64,000 nucleotides of DNA, taken from Actinacidiphila bryophytorum. Its GTDB lineage: Bacteria > Actinomycetota > Actinomycetes > Streptomycetales > Streptomycetaceae. The position numbers and the translations under genes were made by a program. Shown piece after piece: positions 52,060 through 60,727 of this stretch. The stretch covers positions 1-64,000 of the forward strand of contig NZ_JAFFIX010000022.1 of assembly GCF_016916835.1 (NCBI RefSeq), read 5' to 3'. The notes beneath the pieces are model-generated. The model searched no databases. It had not been told where the DNA came from and saw nothing but the letters and a program-made list of their open reading frames with translations. Within the stretch, counting starts at the first letter, position 1. Every line of letters starts with the position of its first letter.

Positions 52060-55008
52060 ATGGGAAGCGGGACGGAACCGGGCGGCGGCCTGCGGTTCGC
52101 GGTCCTCGGGCCGGTGCGTGCCTGGCGCGACGACCAGCCGATCGCCACCGGTGCACCCCAGCAGCGCGCGCTGCTGGCCGTACTGCTGCTGCGCGGCGGC
52201 CGCACGGCCACCGCGCCCGAGCTTCTCGACGCCCTGTGGGGCGAGACGCCGCCCAACACCGCACTCGCCGCCCTGCGTTCGTACGCCTTCCGGCTGCGCA
52301 AGGCGCTCGGTTCGGGGACGCTGGTCACCGACTCGGGCGGCTACTCGATCCAGATCCCCGTCGAGGCGCTGGACTCCACCCGCGTCGAGCAGCTGGCCGC
52401 CGAGGCCGAGAAGGTGCGCCAGAGCGACCCGGCGCAGGCCCGCGACCTGATGGTCAGCGCCCTCGACCTGTGGAAGGGCGAGCCGCTCGCCGGGCTGCCG
52501 GGACCGTTCGCCGAGACCCAGCGGGTGCGGCTGGCCGAATGGCACCTGGGCCTGATCGAGGCGCGGCTGGAACTCGACCTGGAGACCGGCGCCCACGCCG
52601 AGGCCGTCTCGGAGCTGACCGCCATCACCGCGGAGCACCCGCTGCGCGAGAGGCTGCGCGCCCTGCTGATGCTCGCCCTCTACCGCAGCGGGCGGCAGGC
52701 CGAGGCGCTCGGCGTATATGCCGACACCCGGCGGATGCTCGCCGACGAGCTGGGCATCGACCCCTCGGCCGAGCTGAGCGAGCTGCACCAGCGCATCCTG
52801 GAGGCCGACAGCGGCCTCGCCCCGCCGCAGGGCACCCTCGCACCCGGCGCCCCCGACATCCTGCGGCCCGCGCAGCTGCCGGCCACGGTGCCCGACTTCA
52901 CCGGCCGCGCCGCCTTCGTCCGCGAGCTGAGCGAGCAGTTGTCCGCGGCGACAACGGGCAGCGGCGTGATGGCGGTCTCCGCCGTCGCGGGCATCGGCGG
53001 CGTCGGCAAGACCACGCTGGCCGTCCAGGTCGCGCACGCGGGCCGCGAGTGCTTCCCCGACGGGCAGCTTTACGTCGACCTGCAGGGCACGGGGCCGCGG
53101 CCGGCAGAACCCGAGGCCGTGCTGGGCTCCTTCCTGCGCGCCCTCGGCCTGCCCGACGCGGCGATCCCCGAGTCGCTGGCCGACCGCGCCGCCCTCTACC
53201 GCTCCACGCTCGACGGCCGCCGCGTCCTGGCCCTGCTCGACAACGCCTACGACGCCGCCCAGATACGCCAGTTGCTGCCCGGCACACCCGGCTGTGCGGC
53301 CCTGGTGACCAGCCGGGTGCGGATGGTGGACCTGGCGGGCGCGCACCTGGTCGACCTCGACGTGATGTCGCCCGAGGAGTCGCTGCTGCTGTTCACCCGC
53401 ATCGTCGGCGAGGAGCGGGTCAACAGCGAGCGGCAGGCCGCCCTCGACGTCGTCGCCGCCTGCGGCTTCCTGCCGCTCGCCATCCGTATCGCCGCCGCCC
53501 GCCTCGCCGCCCGCCGCACCTGGACGGTGTCGGTCCTGGCCAACAAGCTCGCCGACCACCGGCGCAGGCTCGACGAGCTGCGGGCCGGCGACCTCGCGGT
53601 GAAGGCCACCTTCGCGCTCGGCTACGGCCACCTGTCGGCCGCGCAGGCCCGCGCCTTCCGGCTGCTGTCGCTGCCCGAGGGTCCCGACATCTCGCTGGAC
53701 GCGGCGGCCGCGGTGCTCGACCTGGACCGCTACCGCACGGAGGAGCTGCTCGAAGCCCTGGTCGACATCAGCCTCATCGAGTCCGCCGCCCCTGCCCGCT
53801 ACCGCTTCCACGACCTGCTGCGCCTGTACGCCCGCGAGCGCGCCGAGGCCGACGAGTCCACCGAGGACCGCTGCGCCGCGCTGTCCCGGCTGCTGGACTT
53901 CTCGCTGGCGTCCGCGGTGTCGGCGTACGCGCTGGAGAATCCGGGCGACCGCGTCATCGACCACCTCGCGCCGACCACCCACCCCGGCCTGTCCTTCGCC
54001 GCCAGGGAGGATTCCCTGGAGTGGCTGTTCTCCGAGGCCCAGGGGCTGCTGGCGACCGTGCAGCAGGCCGCGGACGGCGGCTGCGAGAGCTTCCTGCGCC
54101 GGGCCGTCGACGTGCTGCTGGCCGGCCAGGACCTGGTGGAGTCCGGTGTCTACAGCCGGCAGTTCGAGCAGGCGGCGCGTGCCCTGGTGACCGCGGCAGA
54201 GGACTGCGGCGACGCTCTGGTCGAGGGCCGCGGCCGGGTCTGGCTGGGGCAGCTGCTGCGGCTGTCGGGCAGGTTCGAGGCGGCGGAGGAGGAGGCCAAG
54301 CGCGCGCTGCTGCTCGGCCTTGCGGCCGAGGACCCGGTGGCGTCCAGCTACGCGCCGAACCTGCGCGGTTCGCTCGCCCACACCGGCCACCGCTTCGCCG
54401 AGAGCGCCGCCTACCACACCACCGCCCTGGACGCCTTCAGGGCGGACGGCAACAAGCACGGCGAGGTCTCGGCGCTGAGCAACCTGGCCCGCGCGCAGCA
54501 GGACCTGGGCGACACCGAGGCCGCGACGGCCACCGCGGAGCGGGTCGTGGCGATCCACCGGGAGCTGGGCGCCGGCTTCCGGCTGGGCAACGGGCTCTAC
54601 ACCATGGGCGTCACGCTGACCGCCGCCGGCCGCTTCGACGAGGCGCTGGACTGCCTCATCGAGGCCCTGGGCATCTTCCGGGCCGCGCGGCAGCAGTTCT
54701 GGGAGGGCATGACGCTCTTCCGGCTCGCGCAGCTCCACCTCGCGGCCCAGCGGTGGCGGCAGTCCGCCGCGCACATCGAGCAGTCGCTCGTCATCATGCG
54801 GGAGATCGGCGGCGAGTGGCGCACGGCCAACGCGCTGACCGTGCTGGGCCGCGCACTTGACGGAATGGGCCAGCAGATCCGCGCCCACGCCTGCTGGCAG
54901 GACGCGCTGGCGATCTTCAGCTCGCTGGGGTCGCCCGAGGCCGCCGACGTGCGCCGGCTGCTCGGCGACGAGGACCAGGACGAGCCCCGGTCGACGGTCG
55001 CCGTCTAG
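52060..55008 (+). CDS. afsR: AfsR global regulator (SARP–NB-ARC–TPR)
   Basis: 982 residues. Residues ~10–90 form the OmpR-like DNA-binding domain (LRFAVLGPVRAWRDDQPIAT, LLAVLLLRGGRTATAPELLD), ~95–245 the bacterial transcriptional activation domain (YRSGRQAEALGVYADTRRML). Then an NB-ARC ATPase with Walker A GIGGVGKTTLAVQ near 311–323 and a TPR array from ~650 to the end (AEDPVASSYAPNLRGSLAHT and similar). S. coelicolor AfsR, of nearly the same length, is phosphorylated by AfsK and activates afsS to switch on antibiotic production. The AfsS-like gene follows at once and an AfsK-like kinase lies two genes on, so orthology is likely. ATG 52060 has AGGGGG ahead. Confidence 0.93.
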   Translation: MGSGTEPGGGLRFAVLGPVRAWRDDQPIATGAPQQRALLAVLLLRGGRTATAPELLDALWGETPPNTALAALRSYAFRLRKALGSGTLVTDSGGYSIQIPVEALDSTRVEQLAAEAEKVRQSDPAQARDLMVSALDLWKGEPLAGLPGPFAETQRVRLAEWHLGLIEARLELDLETGAHAEAVSELTAITAEHPLRERLRALLMLALYRSGRQAEALGVYADTRRMLADELGIDPSAELSELHQRILEADSGLAPPQGTLAPGAPDILRPAQLPATVPDFTGRAAFVRELSEQLSAATTGSGVMAVSAVAGIGGVGKTTLAVQVAHAGRECFPDGQLYVDLQGTGPRPAEPEAVLGSFLRALGLPDAAIPESLADRAALYRSTLDGRRVLALLDNAYDAAQIRQLLPGTPGCAALVTSRVRMVDLAGAHLVDLDVMSPEESLLLFTRIVGEERVNSERQAALDVVAACGFLPLAIRIAAARLAARRTWTVSVLANKLADHRRRLDELRAGDLAVKATFALGYGHLSAAQARAFRLLSLPEGPDISLDAAAAVLDLDRYRTEELLEALVDISLIESAAPARYRFHDLLRLYARERAEADESTEDRCAALSRLLDFSLASAVSAYALENPGDRVIDHLAPTTHPGLSFAAREDSLEWLFSEAQGLLATVQQAADGGCESFLRRAVDVLLAGQDLVESGVYSRQFEQAARALVTAAEDCGDALVEGRGRVWLGQLLRLSGRFEAAEEEAKRALLLGLAAEDPVASSYAPNLRGSLAHTGHRFAESAAYHTTALDAFRADGNKHGEVSALSNLARAQQDLGDTEAATATAERVVAIHRELGAGFRLGNGLYTMGVTLTAAGRFDEALDCLIEALGIFRAARQQFWEGMTLFRLAQLHLAAQRWRQSAAHIEQSLVIMREIGGEWRTANALTVLGRALDGMGQQIRAHACWQDALAIFSSLGSPEAADVRRLLGDEDQDEPRSTVAV

Positions 55009-55040
55009 CAGATCGACCCTTTATCGCTCAACTGGTGCCG

Positions 55041-55072
55041 TTTATCAGTTGATTATCGCGGGGTGCCACGAT
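55041..55072 (+). promoter_or_regulatory. SARP/AfsR-type direct repeats and -10 element ahead of afsS
   Basis: CGTTTATC and TGATTATC (about 55039–55057) are 8-bp direct repeats spaced 11 bp apart, the arrangement AfsR and other SARPs recognise over the -35 region. Another TTTATC lies 21 bp upstream (55020–55025). A CACGAT hexamer 9 bp downstream may be the -10. The afsS-like start is about 105 bp further on. Confidence 0.6.
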
Positions 55073-55176
55073 TCCATCACTGCACGAGCTGCCCGCTCGG
55101 TGGTGTACGGGGGTCGCTGCCGGGCGGGCGTCACGACAGTACGTCTTCACGTACTCACAGCACACAGGAGAGCACG

Positions 55177-55344
55177 ATGAGCGCAGACCAGGCGAAGACC
55201 CCGAAGGCGCCGAAGAGCGACGGCGGCACCGTGGACCCGGACAACATCTACACCGAGGGCACGCCCGAGACGGCCCCCGAGACGGCCACCACGTCCGGCA
55301 CGGTCAAGCCGAACAACATCTACACCGAGGGCACCCGCCAGTAA
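55177..55344 (+). CDS. afsS: AfsS-like small regulatory peptide
   Basis: 55 residues, start MSADQAKTPKAPKS, ribosome site AGGAGA. It contains two copies of a T-V-x-P-x-N unit: GTVDPDNIYTEGT and GTVKPNNIYTEGT, separated by a Thr/Glu-rich spacer. S. coelicolor AfsS (63 residues) is likewise short, hydrophilic and built from repeated T-V-x-P-x-N-type units, and its gene follows afsR. Here the units end in IYTEG rather than the His-containing form I recall. AfsS raises antibiotic production and is activated by AfsR at direct repeats like those upstream. Assignment rests on position, size and the repeats. Confidence 0.75.
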   Translation: MSADQAKTPKAPKSDGGTVDPDNIYTEGTPETAPETATTSGTVKPNNIYTEGTRQ

Positions 55345-55509
55345 CACCGCAGACCACGTCCGCTGACGGGGAGCGGACCCGCACGGGGGATCAGGGGGCC
55401 GGGGGGCCACGGGGGGATCAGGGGGAGGACGGGGGACCTGGGGGGCAGCCCGGGAGGGGGAAACGTCGGCGGATCAGGGGCCGCGGACGACAGCCCCGGG
55501 CTGGCAGGA
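55345..55509. other. G-rich spacer after afsS
   Basis: About 165 bp with runs such as GGGGGATCAGGGGG, no coding signal. It leads into the strong terminator at 55510–55552. The next gene starts at 55703. Confidence 0.4.
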
Positions 55510-55552
55510 GCAGACTGACCGCAGCTGGGAGGGGACGCTGCGGTCAGTCTGC
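55510..55552 (+). terminator. perfect 16-bp hairpin terminator
   Basis: GCAGACTGACCGCAGC and GCTGCGGTCAGTCTGC are exact reverse complements across an 11-nt loop. It ends the afsR–afsS transcription unit. No T-run follows. Confidence 0.88.
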
Positions 55553-55702
55553 TGCGGTGCCCGCACATGCGCACGGCGGTGCGCACAGCTGTGCAGGCCG
55601 CGGGTCCACACGACCCGCGGCCACTCGCGTGGCGAAGGCGGAGCACCCGGCGTAGCCTCGGCCCCGAGGGGGCTGAGTACGCGAAAGAGGCGGTGCCGCC
55701 GG

Positions 55703-56332
55703 ATGCTCCGCAACATCTTCGGCCCGCTGCTCGCGCTCGTCGGAGCAGTGCTCGCCGTCTGGAGCCCCTTCCGAATCTGGTACGGCGGGCGCCAGGGGTC
55801 CGACATCCGGGTGGACGACCTCTTCACGGGGGCCGGCGCCACCCCCGCGGATGCGGCCCTGCTCGGCTCCCTCTTCCTCCCCCTGGGCTTCGCCGCCCTG
55901 CTGGCGCTGCTCGGTGTGCTGCTGCGCTCCCGGGTCGCGGTGGGCGCCGCGGGCGTGCTGGTGCTGGGCGTCACCGTGCTGTGGATGGTCCGGCAGGGCC
56001 AGTCCGCCGGCTCGCTCACGGCCGGCGGTGACGGGCTCGACGTCGGCGTGGCAGCGGCGGTCGGCGGCGGCACCCTGCTGCTGCTCGGCGCGGCCGTGAT
56101 GCCGGGCCGCGCGATGCGCCGCTACGGCGAGCCGTCGGCGCCGCCTTCCGAAGCGGCATACGAGGGGCCGGCGTCGTACCCGGAACCGTACGAGCCGGAA
56201 ACGTACGAGCCGGAACCGACACTCCGCGAGAAGCCGCTCGCACCGCCCGACGCGGGCCACCGCCCGGATGACGACGACACCCTCACGCTGCCGCCGCTCC
56301 CGCCACCGCTGCCCGGCCGGCCCCCGGGCTGA
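55703..56332 (+). CDS. conserved membrane protein between afsS and afsK
   Basis: 209 residues. Four hydrophobic segments: near residues 5–22 (FGPLLALVGAVLAVWSPF), 54–75, 80–97 and 115–132. A Pro/Glu/Asp-rich cytoplasmic tail of ~70 residues follows with PYEPETYEPEPT. S. coelicolor has a gene of this kind in the same place (between afsS and afsK), but I know no function. ATG 55703 is preceded by AAAGAGG at a long distance. Convergent with afsK, whose stop is 17 bp away. It could relate to AfsK signalling at the membrane, but that rests only on position. Confidence 0.72.
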   Translation: MLRNIFGPLLALVGAVLAVWSPFRIWYGGRQGSDIRVDDLFTGAGATPADAALLGSLFLPLGFAALLALLGVLLRSRVAVGAAGVLVLGVTVLWMVRQGQSAGSLTAGGDGLDVGVAAAVGGGTLLLLGAAVMPGRAMRRYGEPSAPPSEAAYEGPASYPEPYEPETYEPEPTLREKPLAPPDAGHRPDDDDTLTLPPLPPPLPGRPPG

Positions 56333-56348
56333 CGCCCGCGCACAGGGA

Positions 56349-58730
56349 CTACGCCCGGCGCGACGAGGCCCCGGTCCCCTTCGTGGCGTCCAGCGCGTAT
56401 ACGCAGCGGTCCTTCGAGCAGGCGTAGACGACGCCGTCCGCGCTGACCGGCGAGCCGGTGATCTCGCCGCCGGTCTCCAGCCGCCAGCGCAACTGCCCGC
56501 CCTGCGCGTCCACGGTGTACAGGCAGTGGTCCTTGGACCCGAAGTGCACCCGGCCGTCGGCGACCGCGGGCGACCCGACGATCTCGCCCTGCGCGGCGAA
56601 CCGCCAGCGCGGGGTGCCGTTTGCCGCGTCCAGGGTGTAGAGCGCGCTGCCCGCGCCCAGGTGCACCGCGCCGGCCGCCACCACGACGGGCTCCACGGAC
56701 TGCCGCGGCTCGGTGGCGATCCGCCAGCGCTCCCGCCCGCCGGACGCGTCGAGCGCATAGACCGTGCCGAGGTGGTCGGCGACGTAGACCGCGCCGGCCG
56801 AACCGCCGGAGGCCGACACGTACGCGGGCGGCGCGAAGATCACCGCGGGCGCGTCGAAATGCCAGCGCTCGGCGCCGCTGCGGGCGTCGAGCGCGAGCAC
56901 CCGGGTGCCGGCCGTCAGGTGGACGACGCCGTCCGCGACCACCGGTCTTGTCGGCATCGCGCCTGCCGCTCCCGGCTCGCCGACCGGGTAGGACCACATC
57001 TCGGAGCCGGTCAGCGCGTCCACCGCGTGCAGCTGCCCGCCGCCCTGGTAGTACACGGCCCGGCCGACGACGGTCGGACCTGACTCCGGCGACTCGAAGT
57101 CGGTCTGCGCGCCGCCCCGCTCCCAGCGCAGCATCCCGCGGGCCGCGTCCCACGCCTGGACCCCGCCGCCCCGGGTGCCGGTGACGACGGTGCCGGCGTC
57201 GGTGCGTACCGCGTAGACCCAGCCGTCGATCGGCGTACGCCACCGGTCGCTGCCGTCGGCCGCGTCCAGCGCGAACAGGCTCGGCCCGTCCGAGGCGTGG
57301 ATCCGCCCGCCGTCGACCGCCATGGTCCAGGCGACGTCCCTGGTCTTGAACTCGCGCCGCCCGCTGGCCACATCCAGCGCGTGCACCTCGAAGGACGTGA
57401 CGTAGAGCAGCCCGCCGGCCACCACCGGGGTGCCCCACACGTCGTTGGACATCCGGAAACGCCACGGCCGCCACTCCGCCGAGGGGGCCGCCGCGGTCGT
57501 GCCCTGCGCGGGCATCGCCGCCACCTGCGGCGGGTCGCCGGCCCGGTGCGAATTCGGCTTGCGGCGCACCCACTCGGTGCCGGGTGCGGCGCCGCTCACC
57601 GCCTTGTGCTCGGCGGCCTCCGCGACCCGCAGCCCGGGACCGATGGGTGCGGACCCGGCGAGCTGCACCGCCTCGGGTGCGCCATGCCTGCTGTGGTTGT
57701 CCTCGCCTGCCGGTGCGTGCACCGGGACCGGCGGCGGCTGGGCGGGGCGCGGCGGCAGCAGCCGCTCGGGCTCCGACGGCCGCGGGCGGCCCGCCGCGTG
57801 CGCGCCGCGCCCGCTGTCCACGGCGGACGGCACCCGGCCGCTGCGGCGCTGCTCTATCAGCGCGACCGCGCCGGGCGGCAGCCACGCCGACGCGGTGCCG
57901 GTGTCGTCGCTGCCGGTCGAGAACAGGTGCGGTGCCAGCTGGGCCTGCAGGTCAGCCGGGGTGGGCCGGGCCTCGGCCTCCATCCGCATGCAGGACTCGA
58001 TGAGCGGGCGCAGCTCGTCGGGCAGCCCGCTCAGGTCGGGTCCCTCGCGCAGCAGCATGAACACGGTCTCCACCGGGTTCGCACCGTGGAAGGGCGCGTG
58101 CCCGGTCGCGGCGAAGACCAGCGTCGAGCCGAGCGAGAAGACGTCGCTTGCGCCGCGCACGCTGCGCGAGTCGCGGGCCTGCTCGGGGGACATGTAGGCG
58201 GGGGTGCCGACGGCGACGTTGGTCATCGTCAGCCGGGTGTTGGACACCCCTGAGGCGATGCCGAAGTCGATGACCCGCGGGCCGTCCTCGACCACCAGCA
58301 CGTTGGACGGCTTCATGTCGCGGTGCACCAGGCCCGCGGCGTGGATCGACTGCAGGGCCTCGGCGATGCCGGCGGCGAGCCAGCGCACCGCCTGGGCGGG
58401 CATCGGCCCCGCCTCGTTGACGATCTCCTCAAGTGACGGGGCGGGGACGTAGGCGGTGGCGAGCCAGGGCACTGCGGCCCGCGGGTCGGCGTCCACCACG
58501 GCCGCGGTGTAGAAGCCGGAGACGGCGCGCGCGGCCTCGACCTCACGCGTGAAGCGGACCCGGAAGAGCTGGTCCTCGGCCAGTTCCGCGCGCACGGTCT
58601 TGATCGCCACCCGGCGGCCGGATGCCGAGCGGGCGAGATAGACCAGCCCCATGCCGCCGGCGCCGAGCCGTCCCAGCACCTCGAAAGGGCCGATCCGTCT
58701 CGGGTCGTGCTGCGTCAGCTGCTCCATCAC
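56349..58730 (-). CDS. afsK: AfsK-like Ser/Thr protein kinase with PQQ propeller
   Basis: 793 residues. The kinase domain (~12–275) has LGRLGAGGMGLVYLAR (P-loop), VAIKTV (ATP lysine), LVHRDMKPSNVLVVEDG (HRD loop), VIDFGIASG (DFG) and GTPAYMSPEQ. A Pro-rich linker (~290–420) leads to a C-terminal β-propeller of PQQ-like repeats (WGTPVVAGGLLYVTSFEVHA, GSPAVADGRVHFGSKDHCLY). The kinase is nearly identical in pattern to S. coelicolor AfsK, which autophosphorylates and phosphorylates AfsR. GTG 58730 follows GGAGGTGGCAGGGCA; ATG one codon later is possible. It faces the afsR–afsS pair, forming the complete AfsK–AfsR–AfsS relay. No transmembrane helix is seen; AfsK is known to be loosely membrane-bound. 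Confidence 0.93.
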   Translation of the reverse strand: MMEQLTQHDPRRIGPFEVLGRLGAGGMGLVYLARSASGRRVAIKTVRAELAEDQLFRVRFTREVEAARAVSGFYTAAVVDADPRAAVPWLATAYVPAPSLEEIVNEAGPMPAQAVRWLAAGIAEALQSIHAAGLVHRDMKPSNVLVVEDGPRVIDFGIASGVSNTRLTMTNVAVGTPAYMSPEQARDSRSVRGASDVFSLGSTLVFAATGHAPFHGANPVETVFMLLREGPDLSGLPDELRPLIESCMRMEAEARPTPADLQAQLAPHLFSTGSDDTGTASAWLPPGAVALIEQRRSGRVPSAVDSGRGAHAAGRPRPSEPERLLPPRPAQPPPVPVHAPAGEDNHSRHGAPEAVQLAGSAPIGPGLRVAEAAEHKAVSGAAPGTEWVRRKPNSHRAGDPPQVAAMPAQGTTAAAPSAEWRPWRFRMSNDVWGTPVVAGGLLYVTSFEVHALDVASGRREFKTRDVAWTMAVDGGRIHASDGPSLFALDAADGSDRWRTPIDGWVYAVRTDAGTVVTGTRGGGVQAWDAARGMLRWERGGAQTDFESPESGPTVVGRAVYYQGGGQLHAVDALTGSEMWSYPVGEPGAAGAMPTRPVVADGVVHLTAGTRVLALDARSGAERWHFDAPAVIFAPPAYVSASGGSAGAVYVADHLGTVYALDASGGRERWRIATEPRQSVEPVVVAAGAVHLGAGSALYTLDAANGTPRWRFAAQGEIVGSPAVADGRVHFGSKDHCLYTVDAQGGQLRWRLETGGEITGSPVSADGVVYACSKDRCVYALDATKGTGASSRRA

Positions 58731-58964
58731 TGCCCTGCCACCTCCCCGTACCCGCGTTGTTGCGGCCGTGCTCCGCGTCCGGCGTCCTGCCCTTCGCGGT
58801 CCGTTTCCCCGCGCCCACGCCAGAGTACGGACCTGATTGTTCCTGGGAAGGGCGTCGGTTGCGAACCCGGGGCCGTCACGACACGCCCAGGGAGCGAACT
58901 CGTTATCATCCGCCACCTGCCGTACCGGCCGCGCCGCAACGCGCCGGAAAGGGTGCGGCTTACG

Positions 58965-59759
58965 TCAACTTCCGTCCCCGGCACCCTCCCTGCGCGTGCG
59001 GTCGATGACCGTGAAGACCGCACCCTGGTCGTCGGCGACGGTGGCGAGCCGGCCGAAGGGCGAGTCGGTGGGTCCGTCCGCCACCCGGCCGCCCAGCTCC
59101 CGGACCGTCGCGACGGCGGCGTCGCAGTCGTCCACGGCGAAGTAGATGCGGAAGGCGGCGGGCTGGTCGCCCGGCTGCCCGGCGCCCAGCTTCATCCGCC
59201 CGCCGATCTGCAGCTCCGGGTCGGCCGCCGGCGACCACACCTTGTAGTCGAAGTGCTGCCCGTCGCCGATCTGCTCGGCCCGGTAGCCGAACACCGTCTC
59301 GTAGAAGCGGTCGACGGCCGCGGTCTCCCGCGTGTGGTTCTCCGTCCAGCAGAAGGAGCCTGGCTGGTCGCTGATCTCGAAGCCGGCGTGGTCGCCCGCC
59401 TGCCACACCCCGAACGCCGAGCCCCCGGGGTCGACCGCGCCCAGCATCACCCCGACGTCGCCCGCCTTGTCGGGGCCGAAGACGACCTGCCCGCCGGCCG
59501 CGCCGATGCGGGCGGCCGCCCCCGTCGCGTCCGTCGAGGCGAAGTAGACGGTCCAGGCGGTGGGGATCGCCGGGTCGGGCTTGGTCATCAGCGCGGCGGC
59601 CGACTTACCGTCGCGGAAGGCGATCGTGTAGTGCGCGAAGTCCTCGCCCTGGTCCTCGAAGGTCCAGCCGAACAGCTCCCCGTAGAAGCGCCGGCCGGCC
59701 GCCAGGTCGGGCAGTGCCGCGTCGGCCCAGCAGGGTGTGCCTTCGGTGAATGCGGACAT
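58965..59759 (-). CDS. two-domain VOC (glyoxalase-like) protein
   Basis: 264 residues with two VOC domains: GTPCWADAALPDLAAGRRFY then FCWTENHTRETAAVDRFYET. Same layout as the protein at 22125–22934, with which it shares PxWxDxxxxDxxAxxxFYGxLFGW, so the two are paralogues. ATG 59759 has GAGAGGGGA ahead. It is divergent from the TetR gene. The substrate is unknown; this group is often called glyoxalase/bleomycin-resistance without proof of either. Confidence 0.82.
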   Translation of the reverse strand: MSAFTEGTPCWADAALPDLAAGRRFYGELFGWTFEDQGEDFAHYTIAFRDGKSAAALMTKPDPAIPTAWTVYFASTDATGAAARIGAAGGQVVFGPDKAGDVGVMLGAVDPGGSAFGVWQAGDHAGFEISDQPGSFCWTENHTRETAAVDRFYETVFGYRAEQIGDGQHFDYKVWSPAADPELQIGGRMKLGAGQPGDQPAAFRIYFAVDDCDAAVATVRELGGRVADGPTDSPFGRLATVADDQGAVFTVIDRTRREGAGDGS

Positions 59760-60066
59760 GATCCCGTCCCCTCTCCCGCATGGTGGTCGCCGGTTGCTCG
59801 GCGGCCGTTTCTGCCACCGTAGTCAGTGATCTTCCCCACAGCACGGGCCTGGATTCGAACATATGGTCAATTCTTCGGGGACCCGGCCCCCGCACCCCGC
59901 AGAAGTGAACAAACAGGGCATATCTTCCCGCGAGACGGTCGGGAAACAGGTTCCGCTTACGCCCGGAAAACCCCCATTGACCTGCGACTTCCGCACCACC
60001 AACCACCCCCTCCCCATTTGCACGCGGCCAAATCGCGCGGGGGTCACACGTCGGTAAACTGACGGC
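59760..60066. other. 307-bp divergent promoter region, VOC gene / tetR
   Basis: No gene. It contains a CATATG site in an AT-richer patch (59858–59880) and, directly before tetR, the hexamer TAAACT (60055–60060) whose end is 6 bp from the ATG. That spacing fits a leaderless transcript for tetR. No clear inverted repeat was found. Confidence 0.5.
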
Positions 60067-60714
60067 ATGACAGGACAAGTTCGCACCGTCGACGGACGTG
60101 TCGCGGGTCGCCGAGGGCAGGCGACGCGGCAGAAGCTGCTCGACTGCCTGAGCGAGATGCTCAGCACGTCGCCGTACCGGGACGTCAAGGTGATCGACGT
60201 CGCCCGGATGGCCGGCACCTCGCCCGCCACCTTCTACCAGTACTTCCCCGACGTCGAGGGCGCCGTCCTGGAGCTCGCCGACGAGATGGCGAAGGAGGGG
60301 GCGGGCCTGACCGAGCTGGTCGCGGGCCGCTCCTGGGTCGGCAAGTCGGGCGCCGCGGCGGCCGACGAACTCGTCGACGGCTTCCTCTCCTTCTGGCGGA
60401 AGAACGACGCCATCCTCCGCGTCATCGATCTCGGTGCCGCAGAGGGGGATAAACGTTTCTCCAGGATCCGCACCAAGATCCTCACCGCCGTCACCGGCTC
60501 GCTCACCGAGTCCATCAAGGAGCTGCAGGGCAAGGGCCGCGTCGACAAGGACGTCAGCGCACCGGCCATCGCCGGCTCCCTGGTGACCATGCTGGCCGGC
60601 GTCGCCGCCCACCAGAAGGGCTTCACCGGCTCGGGCGTCAAGCAGGCCGACCTCAAGCCGAACCTGGCGCTGCTCGTCCACCTCGGGGTGACGGGCAAGA
60701 AGCCGCCGAAGTAG
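60067..60714 (+). CDS. TetR-family transcriptional regulator
   Basis: 215 residues. The DNA-binding region is ATRQKLLDCLSEMLSTSP then VIDVARMAGTSPATFYQYFP, the TetR helix-turn-helix ending with FYxYFxxxE. The C-terminal ligand domain is α-helical. ATG 60067 lies 6 bp after a TAAACT -10-like element and has no ribosome site, so translation is probably leaderless. The neighbouring VOC gene (divergent) and the protease gene (13 bp downstream, same strand) are the likely targets or partners. The inducer is unknown. Confidence 0.88.
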   Translation: MTGQVRTVDGRVAGRRGQATRQKLLDCLSEMLSTSPYRDVKVIDVARMAGTSPATFYQYFPDVEGAVLELADEMAKEGAGLTELVAGRSWVGKSGAAAADELVDGFLSFWRKNDAILRVIDLGAAEGDKRFSRIRTKILTAVTGSLTESIKELQGKGRVDKDVSAPAIAGSLVTMLAGVAAHQKGFTGSGVKQADLKPNLALLVHLGVTGKKPPK

Positions 60715-60727
60715 CCGTGCGGCAGCG

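Noticed and set aside
51748..54888. 1046-codon minus-strand frame opposite afsR
   Set aside because: Shadow of afsR; no recognisable domain and unnatural residue composition.
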